DNA of 64,000 nucleotides from assembly GCF_017303375.1 (NCBI RefSeq), contig NZ_JAFKOH010000010.1:118169-182168 (forward strand), read 5' to 3'. The stretch is from Bacillus sp. NTK074B. GTDB taxonomy: Bacteria > Bacillota > Bacilli > Bacillales > Bacillaceae_B. Every line of letters begins with the position of its first letter. Position 1 is the stretch's first letter. A model generated the notes under the pieces. The model was not told the origin of the DNA, ran no database searches, and saw only the letters and a program-made list of their open reading frames with translations. Both the position numbers and the translations under genes were made by a program. This document shows, piece by piece, positions 51,844-61,375 of this stretch.

Positions 51844-52378
51844 TTCAACACATTGCGGCTGATCGCCTTCTATCGCCGGATTGTCACGGACAGCAAAGAT
51901 GCGTGTGGTACCGTCGTGTTTCTTTTATTGATGTAAATATCCTTGGGGAACCGTGTCCACGTCCGGCACGTTCGTTGTCGAGAAAGCAATATCAGGCGGG
52001 TTGGACTTCAGCATCTCCAGTACCTTCTCATTCCAATCCATGCACGATTCATTCAACAGCCCGTCAAAATCCTCATCCGAGAAACGGCAGGCATCTTTAT
52101 TTGTAGATATCGATTTAAAGTTTCATCTTCTAAGACAACTCTTCCAGTGCAGGGAACCAATGCCACGAGTGGGAACCGCCGACGGGGGCGATCGTATATT
52201 TGGGATGATCCGTTTCTCCACGTGAGCAGACGGTCACTTTGGTATCCTCCGTATTTGAGAAACATTCAGGATCCTCATAAAAGGAAGGCAGGTCCTCTTT
52301 CACAGCCAGTGCTGACGGAACAGGCTTCTTATCAGGATAGAAAAAGGCATCGAGGATTGTTCGGTTCCAAGGGACCAA
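51838..52378 (-). pseudogene. OatA-like SGNH domain, inverted relative to its membrane half
   Basis: On the minus strand KVTVCSRGETDHPKYTIAPVGGSHSWHWFPALEEL (SGNH block I, nucleophile Ser in GGSHS), then after a stop ESCMDWNEKVLEMLKSNPPDIAFSTTNVPDV, and then TTRIFAVRDNPAIEGDQPQCVE match successive SGNH parts of OatA-like acetyltransferases. Stops at 52130 and about 51935 break it. Its end meets the end of the plus-strand membrane half at ~51840, as if the 3' 540 bp of the gene had flipped. Confidence 0.7.
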
Positions 52379-52383
52379 GTTTT

Positions 52384-53849
52384 ATCAGAAGCGGTACCCT
52401 GGGATTCATTATAATGATCCAACAGCACTTGATGTGCTTACTGTAAAGAATATTAACACAAGTGAAATAACGGTTGTCTTTGTCGGAACAGATGCAACGG
52501 CCGAAAATGGAAGTTAAGATGTATTAGATGTGCAGTTATTAAGTGATTTAACCCCTGCTCAACTTGAAGCGGCAAACTCTTACTTAGTTGAAGCAGATAA
52601 TAAATTTCTTGGCACACTCATTGCCTTGAATTTAGTTTCACGCATCCCTGGTAAGAGGTATGATATATCAACAGGCATACCTCAGATCGGTGAAAAGTTT
52701 AGCACCTTGAAAAAAATCACACAGGATTTGCCAAGGGAGGTAAATACGTCATAGGTATAAAGGGAGAACCGGGTTATGGTGAAATCTATGCCGAAGCTGA
52801 TGCCCACATCTTGACCAGCATCTGGACCGGCGAACCCCTTTATAGCAGTCATTCAGATAGAATCGAAATCACTCCTGGCAACCTTAACCTGTTGGCCGCA
52901 TCCATGGAAGGGGAGGTTGCGGATAGGCTTGGTCATGCTCAGGAATACTTGACCCATTCAGAAGAGATTGCCCAGCATGAAGGTGACCGATATTCTTGAG
53001 GACGTTCTTGTAAATGATATTCTCGCACACTACAAAATTATCAACCATAATACTGCTAAGTTGAATAGTAACATTGCAGGGTTCAAACAACAGGTTTCAG
53101 ATTTGGGAACGAACTTTGGTGAGCGGGATGCCTCCTTAAGTACCAGCATTTCATCTGGGGCTTCCGTTCAACATACGGTGACGATGCCGAAGAAAAACGT
53201 TTATATTCTGCAATCCTCTGATCATATGCTTATAGGGATGATGGTGAAGGATGTACTATTGGAAAGATCCTTTGAAAGTTTCAAAGGAGTTTCACACCGA
53301 CTGCTTCTTCCGCTGTTGGGAACCTTGACCGGGATTGCGTTCGCCATTGAGAATTCACTGGAATTGATATCAGCGCAAATAAAGGGAACGGTGAACATAG
53401 TATTAAGCGGGACTTTGCATGGAAAACTCATCAGCGTTTTCTCAGGTTTCGATGACAAAATCCGCTCATACGTATCTTCCGCATTGGAACCGATCGATGA
53501 ACTGGCTGGAACCATTGAAGGTCTCAGGGATGGGTTAACCAGATTGACCATTGGCTTCCCTGCTTTACTGGAGAGCTTCAAACCCTATATCGAATCTGCC
53601 ATCTTTGACTTAACAGGCTATGCCAATATCCACCTTTACAATGTATCGGCCATGGCCATACATGAAGAAATGGAGCTGCTCTTTGACGCTATCGTCTTCC
53701 AGCTCAGTCATCACAAAGGAAAATCCATTCAAGCATTATGCAAAATCTCAAAAAGACTGAAAGACAACATGATTCAACTGCGTGAACAAATGGATCGTGT
53801 CACATTAGAGGGAACAGGTCCTTTACTTGTTCCTCTTTTTTTCGGTTAA
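52384..53849 (+). pseudogene. Lipase-like (alpha/beta hydrolase) gene, broken
   Basis: Fragments in different frames run in order: KRYPGIHYNDPTALDVLTVKNINTSEITVVFVGTDATAENGS, stop (52515), DVQLLSDLTPAQLEAANSYLVEADNKF, an internal gap, GEIYAEADAHILTSIWTGEPLYSSHSDRIEITPGNLNLLAASMEGE, and a long C-terminal frame (52968-53849) of helical, LXG-like character. The catalytic Ser region expected between fragments is deleted. It resembles DUF2974/SA1320-like lipase proteins (tentative). The 5' end is missing at the inversion junction near 52380. Confidence 0.55.
53808..53842 (+). terminator. Terminator overlapping the end of the lipase-like remnant
   Basis: GAGGGAACAGGT/ACTTGTTCCTC stem followed by seven Ts. 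Confidence 0.75.
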
Positions 53850-54001
53850 TTTCATCTATCTTATAGTATTAAGCCCGTAGCCACTCTTTATAAACAAAAG
53901 CTCCTTATAACAGCTCTTCCTAACCCTCGTACTTTCGAAACACTCCATTTGTCATATAGCCATCCCTCTAAAATTATTATAAAATTGAAAATACATATAA
54001 T

Positions 54002-54105
54002 TGCAATCGTTTGCATTTTTTCGGTGGTGACGGTACGAAGCTGAGAAGTAGGGGAGGCGTTAAAGGGTCTCTCTTATGCTTGTATCATTATGCAAACGTT
54101 TCCAC
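54002..54105 (+). promoter_or_regulatory. Two cre/MalR-like operators before the amylopullulanase
   Basis: TGCAATCGTTTGCA (54002-54015) and TGCAAACGTTTCCA (54092-54105) both fit the LacI-family consensus TGNAANCGNTNNCA. They lie 154 and 64 bp before the start. CcpA (catabolite repression) or MalR (maltose induction) are the likely binders. The rest of 53850-54168 has no gene. Confidence 0.65.
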
Positions 54106-54168
54106 AATCCATCAAGAGTACTTCTATTATTATTATTTTACTAATCAATTACAAGGGGGAAAGCAAGA

Positions 54169-57100
54169 ATGAAGAAAATGACCAAGCGTCACTTCTCGAT
54201 CATGATGACATTGATGATGCTGATCAGTCTGTGGTCACCATTTGCTCCGGCGGCTTCTGCCGTTGCCGACGGAAATGAAACGGCGACAGCAGCGGATTCC
54301 GGTGACCGCACGGTTCGCTTCACGTATGACCGTGAAGACGAAACGTACGACGGCTGGAACATATGGGCATGGAATACAGGGGTAAAGAATGATCAAATCA
54401 ACTTCGACTCCTATGAAAACGGAGTGGCGGTAGCGAATATTGCCGTGGGACCTGCAACGGAGCAGTTCGGATTTGTCCTTCGCAGCACCGAGGATTGGGG
54501 TACGGCGGAGAAGGAATTCGGAGACCGTTTCATTAAGGTGAACAAGAACGACACTCTCACCAAGGCATACATAACAAGCGGTGTCGAGAAAGTCCGCATC
54601 GTTCCGGATGGTTCCGCTCCGATCATCGATCAGGGGAACGCGACATTCTACTATCGTGACAAGGACCTTTTTAAAAACGATCAAATGGATACGATTGAGA
54701 AAGTCGAATTAAAGTACAATGGGGAAACGAAGGAAATGACGTATGAGCCGGAGAATGAGCGTTTTGTTCTGCCATACGATAACATTCCTAACGGGAAAAA
54801 TGAGTACAGCTTTTTAGTCACAAAAGATGGCGTGACGACGGAATTGAGCGATCCGTACAATACGATTGACGGAAAATCGGTTCTTGATTTCCAAAAAGCC
54901 GATCTGACAGTGATGGGTTCCGTGGCTCCTGCAGCAGTGGATTATAATGAAAACGCTGTCTTGAATGTTGAGATCGAAGGATTGACAGATGGTTTAGAGA
55001 TTCAAAAAATTACAGCAGATGTTTCTTCATTAGGCGGATCGGAGAAGCTTGAAATCGATCCCTCCTTGAATGAAGTGACCCTTTCTGTAGATGATGACAT
55101 TACGGCAGGAACGAAGACGATTCCTTTAACCGCAGTGGACTCTTACGGAAACGTCTATAAAGGAAATACTGAAATCGAAGTGAAAGCAAGGCAGTCCGTC
55201 GGAAATTCCGACCTTGACTGGGATGAATCGATCATCTACTTCATGCTGACAGACCGATTTTTTAACGGAGATACATCGAATGATGATCCTTATGGTTTAA
55301 ACTATGATAAAACTAAACGCGGTTCATATCAAGGCGGGGATTTTAAAGGAATTACGGAAAAACTTGATTACCTTGATAAGCTTGGTGTGAACACGATCTG
55401 GATCAGTCCGGTTGTGGAGAATGTGAAGTACGATGTGAGAAAAGGGGAAGAGGGGGAGCCTTATTTCGGCTACCACGGCTACTGGGCGAGCAACTTCGGT
55501 GAGCTCAACCCTCATTTCGGAAGCATGGACGATTTCCATAACCTGATCGACGAGGCCCACGATCGTGGCATCAAGATCATGGTGGATGTTGTATTGAACC
55601 ATACAGGCTATGGATTGAAAGAAATCGACGGGGACCTGCCTGCGGATGAGCGTCCCGCCGGATACCCGACGGACGCCGAGCGTGAAAAATACAGCGATAT
55701 CCTTCGTCAGGGCAATGTCGGGACAGATGAAGTGGTGGGTGAACTGGCCGGGCTTCCTGACGTGATGACGGAAGATCCTGAAGTGCGCCAGCAGATCATC
55801 GACTGGCAGACCGACTGGATCGAGAAAGCGAAAACGGATAAAGGCAATACGATCGACTATTTCCGTGTTGATACGGTGAAGCATGTGGAAGACGCGACAT
55901 GGATGGCCTTTAAGAACGCCATCACGGAAAAAATGCCGAAGCACAAAATGATCGGTGAAGCATGGGGCGCGAATGCTGACAATGACTACGGCTACCTTGA
56001 TACAGGGATGATGGATTCCCTCCTCGACTTCGGATTCAAGGATATCGCCCGTGAGTTTGTGGATGGCAACCTGAAAGCTGCCAATGATAAGCTGACGGCC
56101 CGAAACGGGAAGATCGATAACACGGCCACACTGGGACAATTCCTTGGAAGCCATGATGAAGACGGATTCCTGTATTCGCTTGGCGGGGACAAAGGAAAGC
56201 TGAAGCTTGCTGCCTCCCTGCAGGCGACCTCAAAAGGACAGCCGGTCATTTATTACGGTGAAGAGCTTGGGCAGAGCGGAGCGAATAATTATCCTCAGTA
56301 TGATAATCGCTATGACCTGAACTGGGATGATGTAGAGAATAATGATGTACTGGATCACTATACAAAGATCCTGAACTTCAGGGGGGTCCATTCGGATGTT
56401 TTTGCAAAGGGTGAGAGAACGACTTTAGGTGGTTCAAACAGCGACAAGTTCCTGGTGTTCTCCCGAGACTACAAAGACGACTCCGTATACGTTGGATTGA
56501 ACGTAGCGGATGAAGCGAAAGAAATCACGTTGACGGTGGATTCTCCTGATGCAGTGGTGACCAACGCCTACTCTGGAGAAACCTACGATACTAGTGGGAC
56601 GAATGAAGTAACACTGACCCTGCCTTCCAAAGCGGACGGAGGTACGGCCCTTCTGACTGTTGAAGGCGGGAAGGTCACCGGTGCAGTAGCCGGTGGAGGA
56701 GAAGATCCGAAAGCGGAACCTGTACCTGAAAACAATCTCCGCATCCACTACAACCGCACCGACGGCAACTATGAAAACTTCGGTGCATGGTTATGGAATG
56801 ATGTCGCGTCACCTTCTGCCAACTGGCCGACAGGAGCGACGATGTTCGAAAAAACCGACAGCTACGGGGCATACATTGACGTTCCGCTTGCTGAAGGGGC
56901 GAAAAACATCGGATTCCTTGTCATGGATGTGACGAAAGGCGATGGGGGTAAGGACGGCGGAGATAAAGCCTTCTCGATCACAAATCCTGACGTAAATGAA
57001 ATCTGGATCGAGCAGGGTTCGGATAAGGTGTATACGTATGAGCCGGTTGATCTGCCTGAGAACACGGTCCGCATCCACTATGACCGAGAAGACGGGAAGT

Positions 57101-59748
57101 ATGAAAACTTCGGTCTTTGGACGTGGGGAGATGTGAAATCCCCGACAGAGAACTGGCCGACGGGCGCACTGGATTTTTCAAAAAAGGATCGCTACGGTGC
57201 ATATGTAGACATTGAATTGAGTGACGATGCCAAACAGATCGGCTTCCTTGTGCTGAATGAGGCAACAGGGGAGAAGGACGGAGGAGACAAGACCTTTAAC
57301 CTCCTTGATAAATATAACCAGCTATGGGTGAAGCAGGGTGAGGATAGCGTCTTCATTTCCCCACATGGTGATGTGGCGACGGGACTGGTATCATCCCAAG
57401 TCATTTCAGATGATACGATCCGCTTGAATTTCACGATGACGGATGGCTTGACGGAAGAAGCTTTACAATCCGGTCTGACTATTAAAGACAGTGATGGAGC
57501 CGGCGTGACAATCAACAGTGCCAAGATCACCGGGGACAAAACAGTAGAAGTGAAAGCAGACTTTGATCTGAAAAAGCTTCCCCTTTCCATCACCTACTCG
57601 GGCAGAACGGTTTCCGCAGCAGCGGGATGGAGATTGATCGACAATAAGTATGCCTACGATGGCGACGATCTCGGAGCCACTTATAAAAAAGGAAATGCCA
57701 CGTTAAAACTGTGGGCACCGAAAGCAAGCAAAGTGATCGCGAACTTCTATGATAAAAGAGATGCGGCGACGAAAATCGACAGCGTGGAATTGACGCTAGG
57801 TGAAAAAGGCGTCTGGACGACAGACGTGAAAGCGAAAGACTTAAAAGTGAAGGATCTGAAGGGTTACTACTATCAATACGAAGTAACCAATGATGGCGTA
57901 ACGAAAAAAGTACTCGATCCATACGCCAAATCCATGGCAGCCTTCACCGTCAACACAGAGGGTGAAGCAGGACCTGATGGCGACAACGTCGGAAAAGCGG
58001 CGATCGTCGACTTGAAGGGGACGGACCCTAAGAAATTCACACATGCCTCCATCGACGGTTATGAAAAACGGGAGGATGCGGTCATCTATGAAATCCATGT
58101 CCGTGACTTCACCTCCGACCCGTCCATCGAGAAGGATTTGAAAAAGGAACGATGGGGGACGTACGATGCCTTCATCAAAAAGCTTGATTACATCAAGTCA
58201 ATGGGTGTGACCCACGTCCAGCTTCTTCCGATCATGGCCTGGTACTACGGTGATGAGACGAAGATGGGTGAACGGGAGCTTGAATATTCAGCGGGGGGCA
58301 ATGAGTACAACTGGGGCTATGATCCTCACAGTTACTTCTCCCCGGACGGTGCGTATTCACAGGATCCTACTGATCCGCAACTACGAATCGAAGAAACGAA
58401 GCGCTTGATCGATGCCATCCATGATAAAGGGATGGGAGTCGTCCTCGACGTCGTCTACACCCATATGGCAAAAACAAGCACATTGAACGACATCGTTCCG
58501 AATTATTATGCGTTCCAGGATGATCAAGGGAACTTCCTGGGAGGCTTTGGGAATAACCTCGCCACCAACCATGTGATGGCTGAAAAGCTGATGGTGGACT
58601 CGGTAAAATACTGGTTCGACGAATACAAGATCGACGGTATGCGCTTTGATATGATGGGGGATGCAAGTTATCCTGCCATCCAGAAAGCCTACGACGCAGC
58701 GGCTGAAATCAATCCTGACGCCCTGTTCATCGGGGAAGGCTGGAGAACATTCGCCGGTCACCTCTCAGATCCTTCTTTAAAAGGTATGGGAGCCGACCAG
58801 GATTGGATGGACAAAACCGATGATGTTGGAGTCTTTTCTGACGAAATCCGTAACGAACTGAAATCTGGATTCGGTTCAGAAGGTGAGCCACGATTCCTGA
58901 CTGGGGGAGCGCGTGACATCACCACCATTTTCAACAACATCAAAGGCCAGCCGGGCAACACGGCTGACGACGATCCCGGCGACATGGTCCAGTACATCGC
59001 GGCTCACGATAATCTGCCGCTGTACGACGTCATTGCCCAATCGATCAAAAAGGACCCGGCCATTCCGGAAAATAATCTGGAAATCCACAAACGGATCCGA
59101 CTGGGGAACTCTATGATCCTGACATCCCAGGGAACGGCCTTCCTTCACGCCGGCCAGGAATATGGAAGGACTAAGCAGTGGCTTGGTGAAGGCGTACCGG
59201 AACAGAAATATCATGAGCTAGAGGACGAAAATGGAGATCCATTCGGCTACTTCATCCACGACTCATACGATTCTTCCGACGCCATCAACATGTTTGACTG
59301 GGAAAAAACAACGAACAAGAAGAAATACGAAATCAACACAACCACACGGGAATACACAGAAGGATTGATCAAGCTGAGAAGATCCACCAATGCGTTCCGA
59401 CTCGGCGACAAAGAGCTTGTCGATCAGAATGTATCCCTGATGGATATCCCTGAAATCGCTGATACGGACTTACTGCTTGCTTATAAGAACGTGTCGACGG
59501 ATGATACGGGTGAGTATTATGTATTTGTGAATGCCGACAACAAATCCCGGACTCTCTCTATCGGAGATTACGACTTCTCCAAAGGAAAAGTAGTCGTCGA
59601 TAACGATGAAGCGGGAACAAAGCCTGTTTCCAAGAAGTCCGGTTTTACAATGACAAAAGATACATTGACGTTGGATCCGTTGACTACCGTGGTAGTCAAA
59701 GTGGATGAGAAGGGAAAAAAAGAAAAGAAGAAAAAGAAACATAAATAG
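54169..59748 (+). CDS. Secreted amylopullulanase with two GH13 catalytic domains
   Basis: 1859 residues. Signal peptide ~1-33 (AAS-AVA). Order: PUD/CBM41-like module (~45-140); Ig-like region; first GH13 alpha-amylase domain (~350-770) with VDVVLNH, FRVDTVKH (nucleophile Asp), GEAWG (acid Glu) and GSHDED; two tandem PUD/CBM41 modules (~855-960, 964-1070); CBM48-like module from ~1167; type I pullulanase GH13 domain with YNWGYDP (~1379), VVLDVVYTH, GMRFDMMGD, GEGW and AAHDN. Both active sites look intact. The C-terminus is Lys-rich (KKEKKKKKHK), perhaps for wall contact. It cuts alpha-1,4 and alpha-1,6 bonds in starch or glycogen outside the cell, as in the known Bacillus dual-domain enzymes. 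Confidence 0.95.
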   Translation: MKKMTKRHFSIMMTLMMLISLWSPFAPAASAVADGNETATAADSGDRTVRFTYDREDETYDGWNIWAWNTGVKNDQINFDSYENGVAVANIAVGPATEQFGFVLRSTEDWGTAEKEFGDRFIKVNKNDTLTKAYITSGVEKVRIVPDGSAPIIDQGNATFYYRDKDLFKNDQMDTIEKVELKYNGETKEMTYEPENERFVLPYDNIPNGKNEYSFLVTKDGVTTELSDPYNTIDGKSVLDFQKADLTVMGSVAPAAVDYNENAVLNVEIEGLTDGLEIQKITADVSSLGGSEKLEIDPSLNEVTLSVDDDITAGTKTIPLTAVDSYGNVYKGNTEIEVKARQSVGNSDLDWDESIIYFMLTDRFFNGDTSNDDPYGLNYDKTKRGSYQGGDFKGITEKLDYLDKLGVNTIWISPVVENVKYDVRKGEEGEPYFGYHGYWASNFGELNPHFGSMDDFHNLIDEAHDRGIKIMVDVVLNHTGYGLKEIDGDLPADERPAGYPTDAEREKYSDILRQGNVGTDEVVGELAGLPDVMTEDPEVRQQIIDWQTDWIEKAKTDKGNTIDYFRVDTVKHVEDATWMAFKNAITEKMPKHKMIGEAWGANADNDYGYLDTGMMDSLLDFGFKDIAREFVDGNLKAANDKLTARNGKIDNTATLGQFLGSHDEDGFLYSLGGDKGKLKLAASLQATSKGQPVIYYGEELGQSGANNYPQYDNRYDLNWDDVENNDVLDHYTKILNFRGVHSDVFAKGERTTLGGSNSDKFLVFSRDYKDDSVYVGLNVADEAKEITLTVDSPDAVVTNAYSGETYDTSGTNEVTLTLPSKADGGTALLTVEGGKVTGAVAGGGEDPKAEPVPENNLRIHYNRTDGNYENFGAWLWNDVASPSANWPTGATMFEKTDSYGAYIDVPLAEGAKNIGFLVMDVTKGDGGKDGGDKAFSITNPDVNEIWIEQGSDKVYTYEPVDLPENTVRIHYDREDGKYENFGLWTWGDVKSPTENWPTGALDFSKKDRYGAYVDIELSDDAKQIGFLVLNEATGEKDGGDKTFNLLDKYNQLWVKQGEDSVFISPHGDVATGLVSSQVISDDTIRLNFTMTDGLTEEALQSGLTIKDSDGAGVTINSAKITGDKTVEVKADFDLKKLPLSITYSGRTVSAAAGWRLIDNKYAYDGDDLGATYKKGNATLKLWAPKASKVIANFYDKRDAATKIDSVELTLGEKGVWTTDVKAKDLKVKDLKGYYYQYEVTNDGVTKKVLDPYAKSMAAFTVNTEGEAGPDGDNVGKAAIVDLKGTDPKKFTHASIDGYEKREDAVIYEIHVRDFTSDPSIEKDLKKERWGTYDAFIKKLDYIKSMGVTHVQLLPIMAWYYGDETKMGERELEYSAGGNEYNWGYDPHSYFSPDGAYSQDPTDPQLRIEETKRLIDAIHDKGMGVVLDVVYTHMAKTSTLNDIVPNYYAFQDDQGNFLGGFGNNLATNHVMAEKLMVDSVKYWFDEYKIDGMRFDMMGDASYPAIQKAYDAAAEINPDALFIGEGWRTFAGHLSDPSLKGMGADQDWMDKTDDVGVFSDEIRNELKSGFGSEGEPRFLTGGARDITTIFNNIKGQPGNTADDDPGDMVQYIAAHDNLPLYDVIAQSIKKDPAIPENNLEIHKRIRLGNSMILTSQGTAFLHAGQEYGRTKQWLGEGVPEQKYHELEDENGDPFGYFIHDSYDSSDAINMFDWEKTTNKKKYEINTTTREYTEGLIKLRRSTNAFRLGDKELVDQNVSLMDIPEIADTDLLLAYKNVSTDDTGEYYVFVNADNKSRTLSIGDYDFSKGKVVVDNDEAGTKPVSKKSGFTMTKDTLTLDPLTTVVVKVDEKGKKEKKKKKHK

Positions 59749-59776
59749 AATGACATGGTTTGCGTTTTGATTCTTT

Positions 59777-59811
59777 ATCCCAACCCTATTTGCCAGGGGT
59801 GGGATTTTTTT
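59777..59811 (+). terminator. Terminator of the amylopullulanase gene
   Basis: ATCCCAACCC/GGGGTGGGAT stem followed by seven Ts. Confidence 0.85.
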
Positions 59812-59819
59812 GTGGATTT

Positions 59820-59897
59820 TTTAAACAAACGTTTGAATAGCGGGCATCTTCTTTTCCATACTAATGATTATAGAGCTCATTAAACGTTTGTTTAAAA
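59820..59897. repeat. Inverted pair of TTAAACAAACGTTT
   Basis: TTAAACAAACGTTTG (about 59820-59834) and its reverse complement AAACGTTTGTTTAA (about 59883-59896), 50 bp apart. The same motif recurs at 15027. Probably operators for an unidentified regulator of the following gene. Confidence 0.45.
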
Positions 59898-60000
59898 GCG
59901 GTAGACCAGATATTTTTATGTAGAGGTTTGTTCTTTATTGGAATTCGGGTACTTCATTATAAAGAACAATCAGTGAATAATGAATAGGAGAATCAAGAAT

Positions 60001-60324
60001 ATGAGATACCTGCTGCTATATATCTTACTCCTCAACCTCTTAGACGCATCCCTCACGATGTATGGATTACATTACGGACATATAACCGAATCCAACCCTC
60101 TCATGAATACCCTGTACCACACTGATCCATGGCTGTTTTTGCTCTTCAAGGGAGGCTTGTCCGTCTTATTGCTCGTCCTTCTTTATCACCTCAACCCTTT
60201 GAAACGATCTTCGAAAGCGTTACTATTTGTATCCATCACCGCAGCGGTATCCTATAGCTTTATTTGCCTGATGCATGGTTATTGGTTATGGGAGGTTGCC
60301 GGCAGCGGGGCGGGAATCGCATAG
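60001..60324 (+). CDS. DUF5658 small membrane protein
   Basis: 107 residues from ATG 60001 (AGGAGA upstream; ATG 59980 has no RBS). LLLYILLLNLLDASLTMYGLHYGHITESNPLMNTLY is the DUF5658 signature, and three further hydrophobic segments follow. Integral inner-membrane protein of unknown function. Confidence 0.8.
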   Translation: MRYLLLYILLLNLLDASLTMYGLHYGHITESNPLMNTLYHTDPWLFLLFKGGLSVLLLVLLYHLNPLKRSSKALLFVSITAAVSYSFICLMHGYWLWEVAGSGAGIA

Positions 60325-60332
60325 ACTCAAAT

Positions 60333-60357
60333 AAAAGAGGCCCTATCGCCTCTTTTT
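60333..60357. terminator. Bidirectional terminator between convergent genes
   Basis: AAAGAGGC/GCCTCTTT stem with T run on the right and A run on the left. Confidence 0.8.
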
Positions 60358-60360
60358 CGC

Positions 60361-60732
60361 TTACTTCAATTTAATTTGAACGGGCTTGCTTTCCTGAGCA
60401 TGAATGGTCTTAGGGGTACGATTTTGCGACGCTGCCCTTTTCACAGAGCTTGTCACACTCTGAATCATATCCCCAACATCATGTGCGGATTCCACCAGCG
60501 GATCGACGGCTTTCATTTTCCCTTTGACATCAACGGAAATTTGATTGGCCGTATGAATCAGTTCTTCTGCTTCCTCTGTAATGCCATTCACGGCGCTCCT
60601 CGTATCAGCGAGGGTCTTCTTCGTTTCGTCCAGTGTATGCATGACCCTCCTTAATGTCAGAATCAAATACACAACGAGGATCGTAAATGCGACGGCTGCT
60701 ATGGCCGCACTCCATTCAAGCATTGAGACCAT
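60361..60732 (-). CDS. DUF948 domain protein (YtxG-like)
   Basis: 123 residues, RBS AAGGGAGATGG. One N-terminal membrane helix (AAIAAVAFTILVVYLILTL), then a coiled coil RRVMHTLDETKKTLADTRSAVNGITEEAEELIHTANQISVDVKGKM, and a basic tail. This is the DUF948 architecture of Bacillus general-stress proteins such as YtxG. Probably membrane-anchored; role unknown. Confidence 0.85.
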   Translation of the reverse strand: MVSMLEWSAAIAAVAFTILVVYLILTLRRVMHTLDETKKTLADTRSAVNGITEEAEELIHTANQISVDVKGKMKAVDPLVESAHDVGDMIQSVTSSVKRAASQNRTPKTIHAQESKPVQIKLK

Positions 60733-61095
60733 CTCCCTTCTTTTACCTTAAGTCTATGAGATAAGGGGTTCAGACATTCCTTTGCTTAAATGGATGATTC
60801 ACCTTCTCTATTATGAGGGGACATTCTTCTTAAACAAATGGTTATCCTGAAGTATTCTTTTGGGAATATAACGTACGTAACAGTATCAATTATGTTATCA
60901 TCTGAATGGTTAAATTTATTCATTAGTTATTGACTACTTCGGGTGAATTATTTATATAACTCATAAATCATACGATAAAGGCAAAATCATTGAAAAATGA
61001 TGACGCAAAACTATAGGGGCTAATGTCCTAAGAGACGATGCTTGCCAGTTTCCAAAACGGACTCCTGCGACTTATGATCATAAAGGAGGATTATG
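60733..61095. other. Gap with no supported gene
   Basis: AT-rich stretch of 363 bp; no hairpin, REP copy or ORF that I can support. It must hold promoters for the DUF948 gene (minus) and the small protein at 61096 (plus), but none stands out. Confidence 0.5.
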
Positions 61096-61257
61096 ATGAA
61101 ACATAATAAGATTTTATCAGCTTTAAAATTCAGATGGCACTCGGTGAGAATTCACTATCACCAAATGTTACTTGAAGGATGCCTGGATTCACAAATTAAA
61201 ATGAAATTACAGCAAAAAATAACCTATCACAAAATGAAATTGAAGGATCTTCTATAA
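61096..61257 (+). CDS. Small basic protein, 53 residues
   Basis: ATG 61096 has AAAGGAGGA 5-6 bases upstream, a near-perfect RBS. The sequence starts MKHNKILSALKFRWHSVRIHYHQMLLEGCLDSQIKM and ends KLKDLL; it is basic, His-rich and helical with no membrane segment. The strong RBS and protein-like composition support a real gene. Function unknown; the PhoD-like gene downstream is on the opposite strand. Confidence 0.65.
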   Translation: MKHNKILSALKFRWHSVRIHYHQMLLEGCLDSQIKMKLQQKITYHKMKLKDLL

Positions 61258-61375
61258 AAGGACAGATTTATTTTAGTATAATAATAGATACGAGATAGGT
61301 AGGCATTGCTAGTGAATAAGTGTGCCCATAATACGAGATTGTTACTATAAAAATAAGAGTGCAGCTCCCTCATCT

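Noticed and set aside
51943..52446. Long plus-strand ORF of 167 codons
   Set aside because: The opposite strand encodes clear SGNH-domain sequence over the same bases; the plus reading is Arg/His-rich antisense.
55324..56154. Minus-strand ORF of 276 codons in the amylopullulanase gene
   Set aside because: Antisense of the GH13 catalytic domain; a result of biased codon use, without RBS or family resemblance.
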